Assembly (NCBI GenBank): GCA_017308215.1
Contig: JAFKFQ010000259.1
Span: forward strand, 1-55,213
DNA from: a bacterium
Lineage (GTDB): Bacteria > Planctomycetota > Planctomycetia > Gemmatales > Gemmataceae
Direction of reading: 5' to 3'
Length of the DNA stretch: 55,213 nt
The notes below the pieces were generated by a model. That model saw nothing but the letters and a program-made list of their open reading frames with translations. It had not been told where the DNA came from and did not search any database. The position numbers were made by a program, and so were the translations under genes. Numbering within the stretch: the stretch's first letter is position 1; each line of letters begins with the position of its first letter. Positions 42,555 to 50,081 of the stretch are shown piece after piece.

Positions 42555-43040
42555 ATGGTCACCGAAGCCCGCCCGAGCGGCGGTCACAACCCGATGCCGG
42601 CCCCGCCGTTCACGGTGGTCGTGGCCGACGACGACCGCGGCACCCGCGAGGCGCTCGGCGAAGTCCTCCACGCGCAGGGCTTCAAGCCGGTGCTGGCGGC
42701 CGACGGCGGCGAGGCGGTCGAGATTGTCCAGGTGCAGTTGGTGCACCTGGTGCTGTTCGACATGCACATGCCCCGGCTCACCGGGCTGGAGGCGCTCACC
42801 CTGCTCCGGCACACGCTCGACCGGGTGCTGCCGGCGGTGCTGATGACCGCCGACGCGACCACCGAGCTGATGCGCCAGGCGCTGTCGGCGCAGGTGTACA
42901 GCGTGATCCCGAAGCCGGTGAAGACGAACGTGGTGCTGCACACGCTGACGCGGGCCATCGCACAGGTGTATGGCCCGCCCCAGACTCCGACCCCACCCGC
43001 GGGCTCGCCGAGCGTGCCCGTACCCCCGAAGGCTGGTTGA
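42555..43040 (+). CDS. Single-domain response regulator
   Basis: A 161-residue protein with one receiver domain (about residues 18-140). The acidic pocket is D25-D26-D27, the phosphoacceptor is D69 (FDMHMPRLTG), with T98 and K120 in their expected positions. There is no output domain; a Pro-rich tail follows. It is therefore CheY/Spo0F-like. No histidine kinase is adjacent. GGGAGGTGAG lies just before the ATG at 42555. The groES gene follows after 16 bp, so the two may be co-transcribed. Confidence 0.92.
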   Translation: MVTEARPSGGHNPMPAPPFTVVVADDDRGTREALGEVLHAQGFKPVLAADGGEAVEIVQVQLVHLVLFDMHMPRLTGLEALTLLRHTLDRVLPAVLMTADATTELMRQALSAQVYSVIPKPVKTNVVLHTLTRAIAQVYGPPQTPTPPAGSPSVPVPPKAG

Positions 43041-43056
43041 CCAGGAGCAGACGCCG

Positions 43057-43344
43057 ATGAAGATCGTCCCACTGAACGACAAGATCGTGGTCGAGCGCGT
43101 CGAGGCCGACGAGAAGACGGCCGGCGGCATCATCCTGCCGGACACGGCCAAGGAGAAGCCGAAGCAGGGGAAGGTGATCTCGCTCGGCGACGGGAAGCTG
43201 CTCGACGACGGCAAGCGCGCCGAGTTCCAGGTGAAGGCCGGCGACCGGGTGCTGTTCTCGTCCTACGCCGGCAACGAGGTCACGGTGGACGGCAAGGAAT
43301 ACCTCGTGATGACCGAGGACGACGTGCTCGCGGTCGTCGACTAA
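43057..43344 (+). CDS. groES: GroES-type co-chaperonin
   Basis: A 95-residue 10-kDa chaperonin. Family motifs: VPLNDKIVVERVEADEKTAGGIILPDTAKEKPKQGKV with the mobile loop, then GDRVLFSSYAGNEV, and the closing EYLVMTEDDVLAVV. It caps a GroEL ring during folding. CCAGGAG lies upstream of the ATG. There is no groEL next to it, so it is an orphan copy or its partner is elsewhere. A perfect 17-bp hairpin follows the stop. Confidence 0.95.
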   Translation: MKIVPLNDKIVVERVEADEKTAGGIILPDTAKEKPKQGKVISLGDGKLLDDGKRAEFQVKAGDRVLFSSYAGNEVTVDGKEYLVMTEDDVLAVVD

Positions 43345-43347
43345 GTC

Positions 43348-43386
43348 GAGCCGTCGCTTGCGGCGCGAAGCCGCAAGCGACGGCTC
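43348..43386 (+). terminator. groES terminator, perfect 17-bp stem
   Basis: Arms 43348-43364 (GAGCCGTCGCTTGCGGC) and 43370-43386 are perfect complements with a GCGAA loop, 4 bp after the groES stop. No T-run follows. Confidence 0.8.
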
Positions 43387-43477
43387 CGCCTGCCACACCT
43401 CTCCACTGCCCCCATTTCCCGCCCGAAATCGTACTTCACCCGGGCTGTGAAGTTTTTTCCAGATTTCCAGAAAACGC

Positions 43478-43505
43478 TTGCGGTAGGGTTGACGGTGCTT
43501 ATAGT
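43478..43505 (+). promoter_or_regulatory. RRM gene promoter with overlapping hairpin
   Basis: TTGCGG (43478-43483) and TATAGT (43500-43505) are 16 bp apart. An inverted repeat GGTGCTT-ATAGTGC-AAGCACC (43494-43514) straddles the -10 element and could be an operator. The predicted leader is about 125 nt. Confidence 0.5.
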
Positions 43506-43638
43506 GCAAGCACCGTACCCATGTCAGCGTGGGGCGGGGCGGCGTGCCTGGTACTTGCAGGCGGTTCCTGGTTCGGTCGTCGAACGGGGCCTGGGGTCAT
43601 CTCGGCACACGGCAACGGTGATGTGGTTGGCCCTTCGC

Positions 43639-44079
43639 ATGGCGACGAACATTTACGTCGGTAACTTGCCCTGGTCGACGACGACGGACGAACTGTTCGC
43701 GATGTTCCAGCAGTACGGTGCGGTGACCCGGGCCCAGGTCGTGACCGACCGGGAGACCGGCCGCAGCCGCGGGTTCGGGTTCGTCGAGATGCCGAACGAG
43801 GCGGAGGCGAACGCCGCCATCGAGGCGCTCAACAACCAGCCGATGAACGGCCGCCCGCTCACGGTCAACGTCGCCAAGCCCCGCGAGGGCGGCGGTGGCG
43901 GCGGCGGCGGTGGCGGCGGTGGCCGCGGCCCTCGCGGCGGCGGTGGCGGCTACGGCGGTGGCGGCGGCCGCGGTGGCTACGGTGGCGGCGGTGGCAGCTA
44001 CGGCGGTGGCGGCGGCGGGTACGGTGGTGGCGGCGGTGGCGGTGGCTACTCCGGCGGCTACGGCGGCGATCGGTACTAA
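43639..44079 (+). CDS. Glycine-rich RRM RNA-binding protein
   Basis: A 146-residue RNA-binding protein with one RRM domain (residues 1-80): RNP2 is IYVGNL and RNP1 is RGFGFVEM. The C-terminal 60 residues are almost entirely Gly, with Tyr, Ser and Arg interspersed (RGG/GYGG type). It resembles the cold-inducible RNA-binding proteins of cyanobacteria and planctomycetes. It binds single-stranded RNA and may act as an RNA chaperone. The ATG at 43639 gives the standard N-terminus (MATNIYVGNLPW). A long leader and a strong terminator frame the gene. Confidence 0.95.
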   Translation: MATNIYVGNLPWSTTTDELFAMFQQYGAVTRAQVVTDRETGRSRGFGFVEMPNEAEANAAIEALNNQPMNGRPLTVNVAKPREGGGGGGGGGGGGRGPRGGGGGYGGGGGRGGYGGGGGSYGGGGGGYGGGGGGGGYSGGYGGDRY

Positions 44080-44099
44080 CACGACCGACGCCTCACTGG

Positions 44100-44145
44100 A
44101 ACGCGCGCAAGCCCGGGGTGGCCTGTCCCCGGGCTTGCGCGCGTT
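44100..44145 (+). terminator. RRM gene terminator, perfect 19-bp stem
   Basis: Arms 44100-44118 and 44127-44145 (AACGCGCGCAAGCCCGGGG / CCCCGGGCTTGCGCGCGTT) are perfect complements with an 8-nt loop. Confidence 0.85.
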
Positions 44146-44318
44146 CTGCCCCAAAAAGAAATCGAAGTCCGTCGTCCCTCGGCGCCAAGAACTTGAGTCA
44201 ATCCGGGCGACGCCGCCCGTTTTTTTCTTGACGAAACGCCCCTCTTCGGCGACCTTATCCCCTCGTCGCCCGGGACTCGGGCGAGTCCCATCACCCGTGG
44301 CCAGGGAGGGTCACTCCG

Positions 44319-44597
44319 ATGCTCATCCAGACGGAATCCAAGGCGCAGGGTTGGCGTGCGATCGCGGTGTTCGAGGACGGCTCCGAGGGGATCGTGTTCA
44401 TCGGCCGGTCGTCCACGCACGTCCGGCAGGAGTACGTCGAGGCGTACCTGGGGGCGGTGAAGGACGAGGAGTGGGACGAGGCCACGACCATCCGCATGGA
44501 GCAGTGGAGCGGCGCCCCGGACGCCGGCCGCTGGGTCCACAAGTCGAACCTGAAGGTGCCCTCGCCGGTGGTGGCGAAGGTCCGCCTGGCGGCTTGA
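44319..44597 (+). CDS. Small hypothetical protein
   Basis: A 92-residue protein with no recognised domain: two predicted strands (WRAIAVFEDGSEGIVFIGR), a helix (HVRQEYVEAYLGAV), then a Trp-containing tail (EEWDEATTIRMEQWSG, RWVHKSNLKVPSP). GGGAGGG lies 8 bp before the ATG. A hairpin terminator follows 34 bp after the stop. The gene structure is convincing although the function is not known. Confidence 0.8.
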   Translation: MLIQTESKAQGWRAIAVFEDGSEGIVFIGRSSTHVRQEYVEAYLGAVKDEEWDEATTIRMEQWSGAPDAGRWVHKSNLKVPSPVVAKVRLAA

Positions 44598-44630
44598 TCG
44601 TGTGACCAGGACCGTGGGGCAGGGAATCAC

Positions 44631-44653
44631 GCCCGGAGATGACCTCTCCGGGC
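44631..44653 (+). terminator. Hairpin terminator (9-bp stem)
   Basis: GCCCGGAGA (44631-44639) pairs perfectly with TCTCCGGGC (44645-44653) with a TGACC loop, followed by ATTCTCGTT. Confidence 0.75.
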
Positions 44654-44867
44654 ATTCTCGTTCCCGGTGCTCTCGTCCCTCGGTCTTACAGTCCCACAAT
44701 CGCATAGTCCCTCGGTCCCACCGTCCAATTCTGCCGGCCTTGCATCTCGCCACCGCCCCGCGAACAATAGATCCGATACGGCCACGCCGCTCTGTCCGTT
44801 GCGGACCACCTCCCCGGCGGCCGTGACCGGCTTAGCTGCGCGCCCCCAGACGCGAGGAACCGTCCCG

Positions 44868-45614
44868 ATGAACTCCTACGCCTCCTTGTGCGACGACTTC
44901 GGCGTCTCCGCGTACGTCCACGGGAAGCTCGACATGCCCACCGCGCGCGAGCCGGTCCTCCACTTCTTCGAGGCGGTCCAGCGCGCGTTCCCGAAGATGA
45001 CCGAGTTCGAGAAGCGGGGCGACGGCGAGTACATGCTGGAGGAGGAGCGCGACGCCGGCAGCTACCGGTGGTCCTCGCTCGACAACCGCCGCCTCAGCAC
45101 CGGGTTCGTCAACCCGCCCGCCCTCGAAGACGCCGACGCGCACAACGAGCGGGTGCTGGAGATGGCCCCGTACCACCTCGACCTGCACGCGCTGCAGACC
45201 GAGAGCATGGACGTGCTCTACTACTTCGACTTCGTGTACCAGGGGAACCACGACGAGGTGGTCGCCGAGGCGCTGACCGCCGGGACGCCGTTCGAGAACC
45301 TCATCGGCCTGCCGGCCGGGCGGGTGCTGCACTACCAGCCGTCGCTGATGATGGCGCTCGACGAGAACTGCCAGCTCCAGGCTCGGCTGAGCGTCGAGAC
45401 GCGGACGAGCGCGTACCAGGTGCGGACAGGGAACTTCCCCGAGACGCCGATCACGGTGTACTTCACGATCCGCCAGTTCTGGGGAAAGCAGCCGTTCAAG
45501 ACGTTCCACGAGTCGTACCGGAACCAGCGGCGGATCCTCGACGAGCTGGTGAACAGCCACGTCATCCCCGGGGTCATCACCCCGCTGCAGCGCGCCATCG
45601 CGGCGAAGCAGTAA
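44868..45614 (+). CDS. Hypothetical protein of 248 residues
   Basis: A cytoplasmic protein with no recognised family. It starts MNSYASLCDDFGVSAYVHGKLDMP and has a regular mix of helices and strands, including HFFEAVQRAFPKMTEFEKR, WSSLDNRRLSTGFVNPP and a C-terminal helix RRILDELVNSHVIPGVITPLQRAI. It is free of low-complexity sequence, so it is likely an enzyme or structural component. GAGGA lies upstream of the ATG. A strong terminator follows. Confidence 0.85.
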   Translation: MNSYASLCDDFGVSAYVHGKLDMPTAREPVLHFFEAVQRAFPKMTEFEKRGDGEYMLEEERDAGSYRWSSLDNRRLSTGFVNPPALEDADAHNERVLEMAPYHLDLHALQTESMDVLYYFDFVYQGNHDEVVAEALTAGTPFENLIGLPAGRVLHYQPSLMMALDENCQLQARLSVETRTSAYQVRTGNFPETPITVYFTIRQFWGKQPFKTFHESYRNQRRILDELVNSHVIPGVITPLQRAIAAKQ

Positions 45615-45645
45615 ACCCCTGACGACGACTTACCCGCTCCTCTTC

Positions 45646-45675
45646 CGAGCCCACCCGGTTGTACGGGTGGGCTCG
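45646..45675 (+). terminator. Hairpin terminator (11-bp stem)
   Basis: CGAGCCCACCC (45646-45656) pairs with GGGTGGGCTCG (45665-45675), followed by GTCGTTCTT. Confidence 0.8.
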
Positions 45676-45761
45676 GTCGTTCTTGGGAAATTCGCCCGCG
45701 CTCGGCACCCGCGCTGCTTTTCTCTGCCGTGCCCGTCGCCCCGGGTCACGGAGGACTGCCG

Positions 45762-46277
45762 ATGACCATTCCCGTCCGCCCCGCCATTCTCGCCCTCGCA
45801 CTATCCCCGGCCCCGGCCCTCGCCACCGACCCGCCCGCGGTCGGCACCGTGCGCGAGCTGCCAGTAGTGTCCGTGTCGCTCGCCGTCGGCAGCACCGACC
45901 GCGACACCAAGCGCGTCGTCTACGCCCCGCCGCCCGGTTGGTACGTCCGCAGTCACAAGGTGCGGGTGAGCCACCGCGCGGGCACCGTAACCTATTCGGT
46001 CAGCACCGTCCCCGCCGGGTGGAACTGGACGAACGACGAGCGCGCGGCGGCGTCGGGCCGGGCGTCGGGGTCGGTCGGGGTGACATTGCCGGGCGTGGTT
46101 CCCGCCGGCGGGCAGGCGGCGGGAGCACACGAATCGGCGGTGACGGGGCGACAGGCGAACACGTCGAGTCACCACGTCCTCGTCGTGGACGTGAGCGCCC
46201 GCGCCGCCGGGCTGTGTCAGGGCGGCGCGGCTCTGGACCTCACCATCGTCGCCGAGATGGTCTATCTCGGTCAGTGA
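45762..46277 (+). CDS. Exported hypothetical protein
   Basis: A 171-residue protein with a signal peptide (MTIPVRPAILALALSPAPALA). The mature part has several short strands (PVVSVSLAVGSTDRDTKRVVYAPPPGWYVRSHKVRVSHRAG) and no recognised domain. One unpaired Cys near the C-terminus. ACGGAGG lies 7 bp before the ATG. Function unknown; it is probably periplasmic or cell-surface. Confidence 0.8.
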   Translation: MTIPVRPAILALALSPAPALATDPPAVGTVRELPVVSVSLAVGSTDRDTKRVVYAPPPGWYVRSHKVRVSHRAGTVTYSVSTVPAGWNWTNDERAAASGRASGSVGVTLPGVVPAGGQAAGAHESAVTGRQANTSSHHVLVVDVSARAAGLCQGGAALDLTIVAEMVYLGQ

Positions 46278-46279
46278 TT

Positions 46280-46333
46280 GTGGGACCGGCGTCCCGCCAG
46301 TCTGAGCCGCGACCGGCGAGATGCCGGTTCCAC
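46280..46333. repeat. Palindromic repeat family 2, copy B
   Basis: The arm 46280-46302 (GTGGGACCGGCGTCCCGCCAGTC) resembles the reverse complement of 46311-46333 with about four mismatches. It is related to the copy at 33561-33625. Confidence 0.7.
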
Positions 46334-46341
46334 CGAACCGG

Positions 46342-46369
46342 GAACGCCCCTGTCCGAACGGGGGCGTTC
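46342..46369 (+). terminator. Hairpin terminator (9-bp stem) with T-rich tail
   Basis: GAACGCCCC (46342-46350) pairs with GGGGCGTTC (46361-46369), followed by TTCGTTT. Confidence 0.75.
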
Positions 46370-46411
46370 TTCGTTTCGTGACCCACACCCCGGCCGCGAC
46401 CGGAGCGCGAC

Positions 46412-47140
46412 GTGATCTCGTTCGTCGTCCCGGCGTACAACGAGGAGCGCGACCTCAGCGCGACGCTCCGGGCGATCCACGGCGCGGGCAGTCTGACCGG
46501 TGAGCCGTACGAGGTCGTCGTCGCCGACGACGCCTCGACCGACCAGACGGCGGAGGTCGCGACCGCGCACGGGACGAGCGTGGTCCGTGTCGCGCACCGG
46601 CAGATCAGCGCCACCCGCAACGCCGGCGCCCGGGCGACCGGCGGCAACCTGCTCGTCTTCGTGGACGTGGACACCCTCGTGACCCCCGCGGTGGTCCTCG
46701 GGGCGCTCCGGGCCGTGCGGCGCGGGGCGGTCGACGGCGGGTGTGGATTCCGGTTCGATGGCCACGTACCGGTGTATGCCCGTGTGCTCCTGCCGTTCGT
46801 GCTCGGGGCGTACCGAGTGCTCGGGCTGGCGAGCGTATGCTTCTTGTTCTGCACGCGGCCGGCCTTCGACGCGGTGGGCGGGTTCGACGAGGACGTGCTA
46901 GCCGACGAGGAAGCGTGGATGAGCCGGGCGCTGGCGCGAGTCGGCCGGTTCGTCGTCCTCCGCGAGCGCGTCGTCACGTCCGAGCGGAAGCTGCGGACGT
47001 ACTCCCCCGGTGAACTCCTCCGAGCGATCCGCACCGGGACGACGCGCCGCCGGTCGGCCAGCGACGACCGGACCTGCCTGGAGCTTTGGTACGGCGAACG
47101 GCGCCCCGACCCGACACCCCGCACCCCGAGTCCTCGATGA
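46412..47140 (+). CDS. Family 2 glycosyltransferase
   Basis: A 242-residue GT2 enzyme that transfers sugar from a nucleotide donor. Motifs: ISFVVPAYNEERDLSATL at the start, VVADDASTDQT, TRNAGARA, VFVDVDTLV (the metal-binding D-x-D), and the DEEAWMSRALARVGRF segment near residue 170 in place of the usual ED base. Two hydrophobic stretches (VYARVLLPFVLGAYRVLGLASVCFLFC) suggest membrane contact. The start is GTG. Its stop overlaps the start of the aminotransferase gene by four bases (ATGA), so the two are translationally coupled. Confidence 0.92.
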   Translation: MISFVVPAYNEERDLSATLRAIHGAGSLTGEPYEVVVADDASTDQTAEVATAHGTSVVRVAHRQISATRNAGARATGGNLLVFVDVDTLVTPAVVLGALRAVRRGAVDGGCGFRFDGHVPVYARVLLPFVLGAYRVLGLASVCFLFCTRPAFDAVGGFDEDVLADEEAWMSRALARVGRFVVLRERVVTSERKLRTYSPGELLRAIRTGTTRRRSASDDRTCLELWYGERRPDPTPRTPSPR

Positions 47141-48393
47141 CCACCCCGTCCCTGTCCGCGTTCGCCCGTGGGCTCACCGCCGAGACCGCCTTCGACGTTC
47201 TCGCCGTCGCCAAGAAGTTGAAGGCCGCCGGCAAGGACGTGATCGAACTCCAGATCGGCGACAGCCCGTACCCGAGCTCGTCGTCGGCGCTCGTGACAGG
47301 GAAGGCCGCACTCGACGCCGGCCACACGCACTACGGCCCGTCGATGGGCCTGCCGGAATTCCGCGCCGGCCTGTCGAAGCTGGTGCGCGACGAGTTCGGC
47401 ATCGCGGCCGGGCCGGAGAACGTCGTCGTCGCGCCCGGTGCGAAGCCGTTCGAGCAGTTCTTCTGCGAACTCTTCCTCGAACCGGGCGACGCGGTGCTCG
47501 TGTTCGAGCCAGCGTTCCCGACCTACGCCCCGAACCTGGCCCGCCGCGGCGCGGCGATGGTGACCGCGCCACTGACACCCGAGAGGGAATTCCGCCCGGA
47601 CCTCGGCGCGGTCGAGCGGTTCCTGCGCGACGAGCCGCGGGCGAAGGCAGTGTTCCTCAACTCACCGCACAACCCGACCGGCGGCGTCGCCTCCAAGTCG
47701 GACCTCGAAGGACTCGCGGCGCTGCTCCGTGGCACGAACGTGGCGCTGTTCAGCGACGAGCCGTACTGCCACATGGTCTGGAGCGGCCGCCACCACTCGC
47801 CGCTCGCCGAGCCGGGGATGATGGAGCGCACGGTCGCGGCGTACACGTTCTCGAAAAGCTACAGCATGAGCGGGTGGCGGTGCGGGTTCGCCGTCACCGC
47901 GCCGCCGCTCGCCGACCTGATCGGGAAGATGATCAACACGGCGATCTCGTGTACTCCGCCATTCGTACAGCTTGCCGGCCTCGCGGCGATCACCCACGAC
48001 GCCGCCGAGCGCGACCGCACGATGGGCGAGTTCCGGAAGAAGGTCGAGCTCCTCGTGCGCGAACTCGGTACGGTGCCCGGGGTGAGCGCGGTGATGCCAG
48101 TGGGCACCTTCTACGTGTTCCCGGACGTGCGGCCAATCTGCCGCCGCCTCGGGATCACGTCGCACGGCCTGGCGATGTACCTGCTAGAAGGCGCCGATGA
48201 CCGGGTCGGCGTGGCCTGCCTCGGCGGCGAGTGCTTCGGCACGGCGGGGCAGGGCTTCCTGCGCTTCAGCACCGCCGAGCCCGACGACAGGCTACGGGCG
48301 GCGGTGGCGTTCCTGGCCGAGGCGGTGACCCGCACGAAGCGCATCGAGGAGTATTTGGAGGCGCACCCCAAGTACCGAGCTGGCACGAACTGA
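47137..48393 (+). CDS. Class I/II PLP-dependent aminotransferase
   Basis: A 418-residue aminotransferase of the aspartate aminotransferase-like fold. The N-terminal arm is followed by VIELQIGDSPYP, HTHYGPSMGLPEFR, LNSPHNPTGG (about residues 170-179), and the active-site Lys in FSKSYSMSGWRCGF (about 242-255). The substrate is not certain; relatives act on aspartate, alanine or aromatic amino acids. The C-terminal CLGGECFGTAGQGFLRFS includes the substrate-carboxylate Arg. The ATG overlaps the stop of the glycosyltransferase gene. The functional link between the two is unclear. Confidence 0.94.
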   Translation: MTTPSLSAFARGLTAETAFDVLAVAKKLKAAGKDVIELQIGDSPYPSSSSALVTGKAALDAGHTHYGPSMGLPEFRAGLSKLVRDEFGIAAGPENVVVAPGAKPFEQFFCELFLEPGDAVLVFEPAFPTYAPNLARRGAAMVTAPLTPEREFRPDLGAVERFLRDEPRAKAVFLNSPHNPTGGVASKSDLEGLAALLRGTNVALFSDEPYCHMVWSGRHHSPLAEPGMMERTVAAYTFSKSYSMSGWRCGFAVTAPPLADLIGKMINTAISCTPPFVQLAGLAAITHDAAERDRTMGEFRKKVELLVRELGTVPGVSAVMPVGTFYVFPDVRPICRRLGITSHGLAMYLLEGADDRVGVACLGGECFGTAGQGFLRFSTAEPDDRLRAAVAFLAEAVTRTKRIEEYLEAHPKYRAGTN

Positions 48394-48431
48394 CCGCACC
48401 GGGGTACGCTGACTTGAGTGGAGGAGCTGTG

Positions 48432-49187
48432 ATGAGCACACCCGCCTCGGCCGCCACGCCGCTGGTGTACCCGGATAGTGACGGTCAGCCCACGGCCGAC
48501 AACACGCTCCAGTGGGACTGGATGGTGAAGATCGTCGGCGAGCTGCGCGAGCTGCTCGCCGGACAGCAGGTCTTTGTCGCCGGCGACCTGCTCTGGTACC
48601 CGACAGAAGGAAATCTCGACCGCCAGGCGCCGGACACGCTGGTGGCGTTCTGCCGCCCGCCGGGCTACCGCGGCTCGTACAAGCAGTGGGAGGAGGGCGG
48701 CGTCGCCCCGCAGGTGGTGTTCGAGGTGTTGTCGCCGTCGAACACGCAGGACGAAATGCGGCGGAAGCTGCGCTGGTACGAGAAGCACGGCGTCGAGGAG
48801 TACTACCTCATCGACCCGTACATGTCGCGCGCCTACGGCTGGGTGCGCGACGACACGGGGCTCGCCGGCGTCGCGCCGTTCGATGAGTTCGTCAGCCCGC
48901 GTCTCGGCATCCGCTTCGTCCGTGACGACGAACTCCGGCTGTTCACGCCGGACGGCCGCAAGTTCCGCACCCGCGAGGACCGCATCCGCGAGATCGTCGA
49001 GGAGCTGGAAGGGACGGCCGAGGAGCTGCGGAAGACAACTCTTGCGTTCGGGGAGGAGCGGGAGAGGGCAGCAGAGGCGCGGCGCGAGGCGGACGAAGCC
49101 GCCGCAAAACTCGAACGGGAACGGGCGGCGAAGGAGCAGCTCCGCGTAAAGCTGCGGGCGGCCGGGATCGACCCGGACGCCGCGTAA
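48432..49187 (+). CDS. Uma2/DUF820 family PD-(D/E)XK-like protein
   Basis: A 251-residue protein of the Uma2 family, a restriction-nuclease-like fold common in cyanobacteria and planctomycetes. The putative active site is the Asp in APDTLVAF, the Glu in VVFEVLSPSNTQDEM and the Lys in RRKLRWYEKHGVEEYYLIDP. After about residue 170 there is a coiled coil of heptad-like E/R/A-rich sequence (EEERERAAEARREADEAA). No target is known. GTGGAGGAG lies upstream of the ATG. Confidence 0.92.
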   Translation: MSTPASAATPLVYPDSDGQPTADNTLQWDWMVKIVGELRELLAGQQVFVAGDLLWYPTEGNLDRQAPDTLVAFCRPPGYRGSYKQWEEGGVAPQVVFEVLSPSNTQDEMRRKLRWYEKHGVEEYYLIDPYMSRAYGWVRDDTGLAGVAPFDEFVSPRLGIRFVRDDELRLFTPDGRKFRTREDRIREIVEELEGTAEELRKTTLAFGEERERAAEARREADEAAAKLERERAAKEQLRVKLRAAGIDPDAA

Positions 49188-49190
49188 CAC

Positions 49191-50081
49191 CTACTGCCGC
49201 GCCTTGAGGCGGTAGAACAGGCCGTCGAGTCGGAGCTGGAGGGCACTCGGGAGTGGGGCATAGAGGAGCTCGGAGGTGTGCGCCTGGCCGGCGTGGGCCG
49301 CCCATTCCAGGAACGCCACCGCGACCGGGTCCGGCGCCCCGCCGGCCGGGTAGACCAACAGCGCCCACGCCGTACCGGAGATCGGGTAAGACTCGTCCCC
49401 GGGGGCGTCCACGAGCGAGTACCGCATGTCGTCCGGGATGCGGTCGGCGATGGCGGCGGCCGCCGCCGTCACGCTCGCCAGCGACGGCTCCACGTACCGC
49501 CCCGCCTTGTTCCGCACCTCGCCGAACGGCAACCCGTCCTGGATCGCGTTCGACAACTCCACATAGCCGAACGCCCCCGCCGTCCGGTTCACCCGGTCGG
49601 TCATCCCGGCGCTCTTCGGCTCCCCCTCCCCGACCGGCCACTTCACGCTCGTCCCCTTCCCCGGCCCGGTCCGCCACTCGGCGCTCACCTCCGAGAGGAA
49701 GTCGGTCCAGATGGCGGTCGTGCCGCTCGAGTCCGAGCGGTACACGACGCGGATCGCGAGGTCCGGGAGGGCCGCCTTCAGGCCGGGGTTGTTGGCGAGC
49801 AGCCGCCCGTCGTTCCACGTCGTGATGCGGCCGAGGTAGAGTTCCGCCAGGACGCTCCCGGTGAACCGTAGCCGCGCCCCCACAGGCAAGCCGGACACGT
49901 TGTACGCCGGCACCACCGAGCCGAGTACGAGGGGGACGTGCCGTACCTCCTTCCCGGCCGCCGCCGCGACGGCGAGCTGGGCGTCGGTGAGTGGCGCGTC
50001 GGTGCAGCCGAACGTGAACCTGCCACCCAGTGCCCCCTCGATCCCCTTCCCCGACCCGACACCGTCGTAGGCAACCTTCAC
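49191..50081 (-). CDS. PstS-like phosphate-binding domain (3' piece of broken gene)
   Basis: An open frame of 296 residues, the C-terminal part of a fused receptor kinase. It matches the PstS periplasmic phosphate-binding family: GVGSGKGIEGALGGRFTFGCTDAPLTDAQL near the start, then VVYRSDSSGTTAIWTDFLS with the phosphate-contacting Ser/Thr, and AFGYVELSNAIQDGLPFG. The listed GTG start is only the first start codon in this frame; the domain continues upstream in another frame with LRAGGSTFVGPMMVRWAELY. A single extra G in the GGGGG run (about 50084-50088) causes the shift. Confidence 0.8.
   Translation of the reverse strand: MKVAYDGVGSGKGIEGALGGRFTFGCTDAPLTDAQLAVAAAAGKEVRHVPLVLGSVVPAYNVSGLPVGARLRFTGSVLAELYLGRITTWNDGRLLANNPGLKAALPDLAIRVVYRSDSSGTTAIWTDFLSEVSAEWRTGPGKGTSVKWPVGEGEPKSAGMTDRVNRTAGAFGYVELSNAIQDGLPFGEVRNKAGRYVEPSLASVTAAAAAIADRIPDDMRYSLVDAPGDESYPISGTAWALLVYPAGGAPDPVAVAFLEWAAHAGQAHTSELLYAPLPSALQLRLDGLFYRLKARQ

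Larger units (their letters stand above)
43345..43638. other. Intergenic region between groES and the RRM gene
   Basis: Contains the groES terminator hairpin at 43348-43386 and the RRM gene promoter at 43478-43505, leaving a leader of about 130 nt. Confidence 0.5.

Noticed and set aside
43890..44070. GGCGGT-type repeats that look like a tandem or CRISPR-like array
   Set aside because: They encode the Gly-rich tail of the RRM protein and have no spacer structure.
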